Shown piece by piece: positions 31,611-35,359 of a stretch of DNA of 35,359 nt. Below the pieces are notes generated by a model. It worked only from the letters and a program-made list of their open reading frames with translations, was not told the DNA's origin and searched no databases. Every line of letters starts with the position of its first letter. The first letter of the stretch is position 1. A program made the translations under genes and the position numbers. Source of the DNA: a virus. The stretch is from positions 1-35,359 of IMG/VR virus record IMGVR_UViG_3300013233_000302. One strand, 5' to 3'.

Positions 31611-32153
31611 ATGAGCAACAGCAAAACATTAAATTGGAACGACAGATTCGCACTTTTGGACCATTTCGCCCCATCAGATACCAAAGCATGTAGCATTTTT
31701 GGTGTTAGCCAAACAGAATTGGAAACTGCAAGATCGATGAAACAAGCCGGTGCGTTTAGAAGCTCATCAGATATGGATGTTGAGTCATATTCAAAGATGT
31801 TCAGTGCAAGCAAGAAAACAGACGCAAAAGCAAAGACGGGATCAACATCAACAACAAAATCTAGAAAGCCTGGGTATGTTGCAATTTCTATTTCTGATAC
31901 CAAACCTGAATCTGCGACCAAGAGTCAAAAAGTTCTTAAAAAACGTGGCCGTAAAGGAGACAAAATATCAAAGGCGTTTTCTAATATCCCACAAACTCCA
32001 ACACCAGTAAGTAAATTTGTGAATGATAATGAAATTAGTCTTGCAGTACTAAGACAAAGCAAACGATTTGATACTAATCCAGAATTGGGTGCAGTTCATG
32101 TGAAAAAAGATAAAACATTGGACACATTGATGATATGGCGTGACGCTACATAG
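31611..32153 (+). CDS. Conserved-looking phage protein with basic KRGRKGDKI segment
   Basis: 180 residues. The N-terminus LNWNDRFALLDHFAPSDTKA followed by CSIFGVSQTELETAR looks like a small helix-turn-helix domain. The middle (about 75-105) is serine/threonine/lysine-rich and likely disordered. A basic KKRGRKGDKISKAFSNIP segment follows, then a C-terminal domain LAVLRQSKRFD-T and VHVKKDKTLDTLMIWRD. I recall this arrangement as a conserved protein of T4-like marine phages. GRKG resembles an AT-hook core, so DNA binding is plausible. The ribosome site is GAGG. Confidence 0.7.
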   Translation: MSNSKTLNWNDRFALLDHFAPSDTKACSIFGVSQTELETARSMKQAGAFRSSSDMDVESYSKMFSASKKTDAKAKTGSTSTTKSRKPGYVAISISDTKPESATKSQKVLKKRGRKGDKISKAFSNIPQTPTPVSKFVNDNEISLAVLRQSKRFDTNPELGAVHVKKDKTLDTLMIWRDAT

Positions 32154-32160
32154 AGCATCA

Positions 32161-32601
32161 ATGGGCAACATAAAGTATATCTTGTTATTGTTGTCTACTG
32201 TTGTTGGTTGTGCAAACTATACACTATATGACTCAGTAGAACACAAAAGTACTGTTCTTACACCAACAATTAGTTATGACACATTGCATGTGAATATGCG
32301 TAGGTGGATTAACAACCACCCAAACATGCAAGCTACTATTAAGAATTACACACTAACAGTGACCGGTTGTTACGTGATTAGAGATCCAAAACATATATTA
32401 AGTCACTCTCTCGTAGCGTATTACAATATTCAATTTGCTGTCAACCACATAACCACTATAACAAGCACCACCATTAAATATGGCATTGGGTGTTATGATG
32501 ATAAACGAATATATTGGGTTACTGAGGGAGATGTTGTGAGAGCCACCAATTATGTCAATAGTATTGTTGTCAATTTGGAAGAATATGTAATATCTCCATA
32601 A
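32161..32601 (+). CDS. Predicted lipoprotein, 146 aa
   Basis: Starting at ATG 32161, the N-terminus reads GNIKYILLLLSTVVGC: a short charged start, a hydrophobic run and a lipobox VVGC with C17, so a type II signal peptide is likely. The mature part (ANYTLYDSVEHKS and onward) is beta-rich with two more cysteines. An in-frame ATG at 32140 lies inside the previous gene and would spoil the signal. Phage lipoproteins often block superinfection at the outer membrane (T5 Llp) or act in lysis (Rz1); this one is too long for Rz1, and the first role is only a guess. Confidence 0.7.
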   Translation: MGNIKYILLLLSTVVGCANYTLYDSVEHKSTVLTPTISYDTLHVNMRRWINNHPNMQATIKNYTLTVTGCYVIRDPKHILSHSLVAYYNIQFAVNHITTITSTTIKYGIGCYDDKRIYWVTEGDVVRATNYVNSIVVNLEEYVISP

Positions 32602-32616
32602 TCATTAAATTTCTTG

Positions 32617-32645
32617 TTGACTTTATAGGTCACCTACGGTATACT
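32617..32645 (+). promoter_or_regulatory. Sigma70 promoter of the RCC1-like gene
   Basis: TTGACT (32617-32622), 17-base spacer, TATACT (32640-32645); predicted start near 32652. The spacer holds an interrupted palindrome TAGGT-C-ACCTA (32626-32636) that could be an operator. Confidence 0.75.
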
Positions 32646-32651
32646 CTATTC

Positions 32652-32769
32652 ATGAGTTAGGGAAATAGTTACTAACTCATACGGGTCTTCCCAAGACCAA
32701 ATTTTAATCGACTACAACTCATTGGGAATGAATACAGAGTTGGTGTGTCGCGGAGGCAAGGTGGATATT
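32652..32769 (+). promoter_or_regulatory. Structured 5' leader of the RCC1-like gene
   Basis: The predicted RNA begins with a perfect 9-base stem (ATGAGTTAG 32652-32660 and CTAACTCAT 32672-32680). A 6-base stem follows (GGTCTT 32684-32689 and AAGACC 32693-32698), then about 70 bases ending in GGAGG (32752-32756). A stem at the very 5' end typically protects mRNA from decay. A riboswitch is not recognised. Confidence 0.65.
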
Positions 32770-34434
32770 ATGAAAAAATCAGTAAAATTAGCAGCAGCAA
32801 TTACATTAGCGTTATCAGGTTCAGCATTTGGTTTGCAAACCGAGTTGGCAACAGGCAAAACACACACACTTATTGTTCAAAATGGATCATTATATTGTTC
32901 AGGTAACCTCACGATGGGTAACTGTGCAACTGGCGGTGAATTTGTAGATGCAGCCCGAATGGCATCACTACAAAGTACATATGCAACAAAAAACGGTGGA
33001 ATTTACAACTTTTACTCTCCCAAATACATTGGTATTGATAATGTAAAAACTGTTGATGCAATTTATGGAAAAAGTGCAGTATTATCAAATAACGGCAACG
33101 TAACATGGTTTGGTTTGCAGAATGGCCAACGCAATTATGATCCGGTTGATATTCCTTCTTTATCAGGTGCAACTGACATTACAATGCTTGGGGGATTGCA
33201 AAACTACCTAGACAGTGTATACGCTGTAATTGGTGGTGATGTATTTGTATATAACTTTGGAACTGGTATTACAGAACAGGTTTATGGTATTCCATCTAAC
33301 ATTGTTTCGGTTGATGCTGACCAAACTCACGTATTAATGTTATCAGCGGATGGTACGTTGTTCGCGGCGGGACAAAACATTGATGGCCAACTGGGTGATG
33401 GATCGAACATTGATACTACATACACACAAGCAGTTCAGGTAATTGATGAGAATGGATTGCCCTTAGAATTTGTAACAGCATTTTCGGCTGGCGAAGGGTT
33501 ATCAATGGCGGTAAGTGATGGCATTGCAATGTCTTGGGGAGTCAACAGAAACGGTGCATTGGGTATTGGTTCTTTTGATGATACAATTACACGTAACTTT
33601 GCAGGAGCAATTGCAGACTATACAGGTCAAGCAGCAAATGTATCAACAGATGGTGCAACTATAATTTTGGGAACAGATGGTAGTGTTTGGGGGATGGGGT
33701 GGACTAACTCCACAATGCTCAGCAGCCAAACACGAACATCAGCACCAACTTTATTAATTGAATCTGGTGTTACAGATCTCTATGTTAACAATGGCGACAC
33801 TTGGTTCGTAAAACAAGATGGTATAATTAAAGGTTGGGGTGGTGGTCTATATGGACAACACGCTAGAGGAACAGCAGCTGAAAATGGAGTGTATTCATTA
33901 GAAACACACACATTAACTGCAACTACTCCACTAGAAGGCGGCCCGATTAATGCATGTCCAGTACAGGAAGTTGTAACAACAATTGAATACGTTGATGTTG
34001 TAGGACCAACCAATTATGTTGATGTTCCTGGACCAATCGAATACGTTGATGTTGTAGGACCAACCAATTATGTTGATGTTCCTGGACCAATTGAATACGT
34101 TGATGTTGTTGTGGAAAAGATTGTTGAGATAATCGTAACAGAAACAGTTGAAGTTGAAGTTGAAAAGATTGTTGAAGTGTCGGTTATTAGAGACTTATCA
34201 CAAATGACTTATACGGAACTGAAGACGTTAATCAGAGCAGCAAAGAAAGCAGCTCACACAGCAAAGAAGAAAGCAAAGAAAGAAAGCAAGCATTCTAAGC
34301 ATTCTAAGAAAGCAAACAAGCATTCTAAGCATTCTAAGAAAGCAAACAAGCATTCCAAGAAAGAAAGCAAGCATTCTAAGCATTCTAAGAAAGCAAACAA
34401 GCATTCTAAGAAGCAGTACAACAGAAAGCACTAA
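32770..34434 (+). CDS. Secreted RCC1-like beta-propeller protein with repeat linker and Lys/His tail
   Basis: 554 residues from ATG 32770, chosen because it gives a clean signal peptide (KKSVKLAAAITLALSGSAFG, cleavage likely after AFG). About 380 residues follow with RCC1-type blades: HTLIVQNGSLYCSG, HVLMLSADGTLFAAGQN then GQLGDGS, LSMAVSDGIAMSWGVNRNG then ALGIG, TIILGTDGSVWGMG, TWFVKQDGIIKGWGGG. Next come two exact 18-residue repeats of EYVDVVGPTNYVDVPGP type, a V/E-rich stretch, and a tail of KHSKHSKKANKHSKK repeats. It has its own promoter, 5' stem, strong ribosome site and terminator. Such propellers bind proteins (BLIP-II binds beta-lactamases). Export by the host Sec system is likely; target and role are unknown. 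An infection effector, cell-surface factor or host-derived gene are all possible. Confidence 0.85.
   Translation: MKKSVKLAAAITLALSGSAFGLQTELATGKTHTLIVQNGSLYCSGNLTMGNCATGGEFVDAARMASLQSTYATKNGGIYNFYSPKYIGIDNVKTVDAIYGKSAVLSNNGNVTWFGLQNGQRNYDPVDIPSLSGATDITMLGGLQNYLDSVYAVIGGDVFVYNFGTGITEQVYGIPSNIVSVDADQTHVLMLSADGTLFAAGQNIDGQLGDGSNIDTTYTQAVQVIDENGLPLEFVTAFSAGEGLSMAVSDGIAMSWGVNRNGALGIGSFDDTITRNFAGAIADYTGQAANVSTDGATIILGTDGSVWGMGWTNSTMLSSQTRTSAPTLLIESGVTDLYVNNGDTWFVKQDGIIKGWGGGLYGQHARGTAAENGVYSLETHTLTATTPLEGGPINACPVQEVVTTIEYVDVVGPTNYVDVPGPIEYVDVVGPTNYVDVPGPIEYVDVVVEKIVEIIVTETVEVEVEKIVEVSVIRDLSQMTYTELKTLIRAAKKAAHTAKKKAKKESKHSKHSKKANKHSKHSKKANKHSKKESKHSKHSKKANKHSKKQYNRKH
33982..34109 (+). repeat. 54-base tandem repeat in the linker
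   Basis: Two nearly identical 54-base units (33982-34035, 34036-34089) and a partial third encode the repeats of the RCC1-like protein; each unit holds two related 27-base halves with the cores GTTGATGTTGTAGGACCA and GTTGATGTTCCTGGACCA. Confidence 0.9.
34264..34425 (+). repeat. Lys/His-coding tandem repeats
   Basis: Repeated AAGCATTCTAAG and AAGAAAGCAAACAAG units encode the KHSKHSKKAN tail of the RCC1-like protein. Adenine on the coding strand is strongly over-represented here compared with neighbouring genes. Confidence 0.85.
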
Positions 34435-34453
34435 CATCCACAATAGTGTTATT

Positions 34454-34482
34454 AAAAAAAGCCCTCACCCGAGGGCTTTTTT
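34454..34482 (+). terminator. Strong intrinsic terminator
   Basis: AAAAAAA, stem GCCCTC (34461-34466), loop ACCC, stem GAGGGC (34471-34476), then TTTTTT. The A and T runs make it work in either direction. It is the only classic terminator I found in the window. Confidence 0.95.
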
Positions 34483-34484
34483 GC

Positions 34485-34524
34485 TTGACAGGTGTGCAAC
34501 TTTCATGTAATATATACCACATGA
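34485..34524 (+). promoter_or_regulatory. Sigma70 promoter for a leaderless GIY-YIG gene
   Basis: TTGACA (34485-34490), 17-base spacer, TAATAT (34508-34513). The predicted start is 34520-34521, at the ATG of the next gene, so the RNA would be leaderless. TCATGT (34503-34508) and ACATGA (34519-34524) form a 6-base inverted repeat with the right arm over the start codon. Confidence 0.65.
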
Positions 34525-35078
34525 CAAGCCCCCAACTATACCAACTAACAGATCCAACAAAGTATCACATATATGTAGCCGAATATGAAGGCAGACCAAT
34601 ATATGTCGGATTTGGAACAGGTACATTTACCGGACATAGAATCCACATGAATGACAAAAGTAAATTTTCAGGGGTCGATTATACCAAAATTGAATGGTCC
34701 ATATTAAAAGAATTTGTAGATAAATTCACAGCTCTTGAATATGAAAAAGAACTGATATTGTTATATGGTAGACTAGATCAAGGTACCGGTAATTTATTTA
34801 ATACATCAAAAGGTGGCGAAGGTGGCGAGGGTGGAACTTGTACGGGGTATGCTGTTCACGTCCACCCCACTAAAGTGTTCATGGGAGGCTTTTTACAACT
34901 ATCACCACCCAAACCCATTGTATTTAAAAATGCAAAATCAGCCGCTTATTGGTTTCATTATGGATCGCTTAGTAACGATATACAAATAGATTCAATCAAA
35001 CGACAATTAAATAAAGTATTAGAATCAGGTCGTGGGGAATATAGAGGTTATATAATATCAAGAGAACAATACACATGA
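34521..35078 (+). CDS. GIY-YIG endonuclease
   Basis: 185 residues. HIYVAEY (16-22) and IYVGFG (27-32) form the GIY...YIG core. R40 follows at the usual distance, with E77 in YEKELI as the metal-binding glutamate and N94 in LFNTSKGGEGGEGG closing the domain. The C-terminal part (KPIVFKNAKSAAYWFHYG, then GEYRGYII) resembles a NUMOD1-type DNA-binding tail. It is a likely free-standing homing endonuclease, similar to the T4 Seg enzymes. An ATG at 34446 lies before the terminator and the promoter, so ATG 34521 is the realistic start. The first part of this gene is repeated in the next open frame. Confidence 0.82.
   Translation: MTSPQLYQLTDPTKYHIYVAEYEGRPIYVGFGTGTFTGHRIHMNDKSKFSGVDYTKIEWSILKEFVDKFTALEYEKELILLYGRLDQGTGNLFNTSKGGEGGEGGTCTGYAVHVHPTKVFMGGFLQLSPPKPIVFKNAKSAAYWFHYGSLSNDIQIDSIKRQLNKVLESGRGEYRGYIISREQYT
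34531..34605 (+). repeat. 75-base direct repeat, copy 1 (copy 2 at 35285-35359)
   Basis: Bases 34531-34605 are identical to 35285-35359, 754 bases apart, and the match continues to the window end, so the true repeat is longer. Both copies encode the start of the GIY-YIG domain in the same frame. Confidence 0.95.
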
Positions 35079-35088
35079 AAGGTAATAT

Positions 35089-35359
35089 GTGAAAATTAAG
35101 AGTAAGGAATTACAAAAAAGAGTCACTAATTTAATGACGCAGGGTAAATTTGGTAAATTGCAAGAAGGTAAAGGAACGTATTGTGAATATCCAGGTGGAT
35201 TTTGCAAAATGGTAGGTGACTATACGTTAATTAAATACGGTAATCGTATCGGGCAAGGTTCTATTTACAAATGCAAGACAAACGCCCAACTATACCAACT
35301 AACAGATCCAACAAAGTATCACATATATGTAGCCGAATATGAAGGCAGACCAATATATG
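35089..35359 (+). CDS. Second GIY-YIG protein with a different N-terminal domain (partial)
   Basis: From GTG 35089 (AAAGG 6 bases upstream) a frame runs off the window end. The first 63 residues (KIKSKELQKRVTNLMTQG, then GKLQEGKGTYCEYPGGFCKM and YTLIKYGNRIGQGSIYKC) are not related to the first copy. From residue 66 on, the frame reads QLYQLTDPTKYHIYVAEYEG, identical to the protein at 34521. It is therefore a fusion of another DNA-binding-like domain to a fresh copy of the GIY-YIG domain. The catalytic glutamate would lie beyond the window. The start could also be ATG 35134. Confidence 0.65.
   Translation, partial: MKIKSKELQKRVTNLMTQGKFGKLQEGKGTYCEYPGGFCKMVGDYTLIKYGNRIGQGSIYKCKTNAQLYQLTDPTKYHIYVAEYEGRPIY
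35285..35359 (+). repeat. 75-base direct repeat, copy 2 (runs off the window)
   Basis: Identical to 34531-34605. The identity starts abruptly after KCKTNA in the fusion frame, which marks the breakpoint of the duplication. Confidence 0.95.

Noticed and set aside
32684-32698. tRNA-like arm in the leader of the RCC1-like gene.
   Set aside because: The 6-base stem has a 3-base loop and no acceptor or T arm fits around it.
1-35359. CRISPR arrays, insertion sequences, rRNA and tRNA genes.
   Set aside because: No spaced repeats of CRISPR type, no transposase, and no cloverleaf or ribosomal RNA sequence were seen; the repeats found are tandem coding repeats or the GIY-YIG duplication.

Overview
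The window is a densely packed, AT-rich stretch of a tailed-phage genome. Almost every gene is on the + strand, start and stop codons often overlap (TAATG, ATGA), and no gap exceeds about 160 bases. The replication genes (a UvsW-type helicase end, gp44 clamp loader ATPase, a gp62-like small clamp loader subunit) and T4-type late promoters (NATAAATA octamers about 20-36 bases before structural genes) point to a T4-superfamily myovirus, probably of a marine or aquatic Gram-negative host. The host is an inference; nothing in the window identifies it.

Layout: 1-7.9 kb holds replication and accessory genes: the helicase end, a Vsr-like homing endonuclease, several conserved-looking unknown genes, the first half of a very small DnaE-like polymerase, a possible GroES-like protein, a membrane/coiled-coil protein, and the clamp loader operon behind a consensus sigma70 promoter. 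7.9-16.6 kb is an adhesion cassette: three tail fibres sharing an N-terminal adaptor, one ending in an S74 self-cleaving chaperone, two paralogous fibre-associated proteins, a small tail protein and a C1q-like protein. 16.7-17.3 kb carries the second half of the DnaE-like polymerase, 13 kb from the first. 17.3-19.9 kb holds late genes, including the only minus-strand gene and a protein with a long acidic repeat. 19.9-32.6 kb is an early metabolic region: Pol-beta-type nucleotidyltransferase, P-loop kinase-like protein, FolE2, a second homing endonuclease, QueD/PTPS-like protein, TGT/DpdA-like transglycosylase, dUTPase-fold protein, DnaQ exonuclease, phosphoribosyltransferase, a lipoprotein and many small unknowns. 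32.6-34.5 kb is a self-contained cassette for a secreted RCC1-like propeller protein with its own promoter, 5' stem-loop and terminator. The window ends in a GIY-YIG endonuclease gene and the start of a second copy fused to another N-terminal domain.

FolE2, the QueD-like protein and the DpdA-like protein together suggest that this phage makes a 7-deazaguanine precursor and inserts it into DNA. QueE and QueC are not in the window. The dUTPase-fold enzyme and phosphoribosyltransferase fit nucleotide-pool control.

Two promoter classes are readable: sigma70 (TTGACA-N17-TATAAT, ten copies) before early genes and NATAAATA before late genes. At several promoters an inverted repeat straddles the transcription start, with the left arm upstream of the start and the right arm over the ribosome binding site or start codon. 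Read-through RNA would therefore hide the start, while RNA from the local promoter would not.
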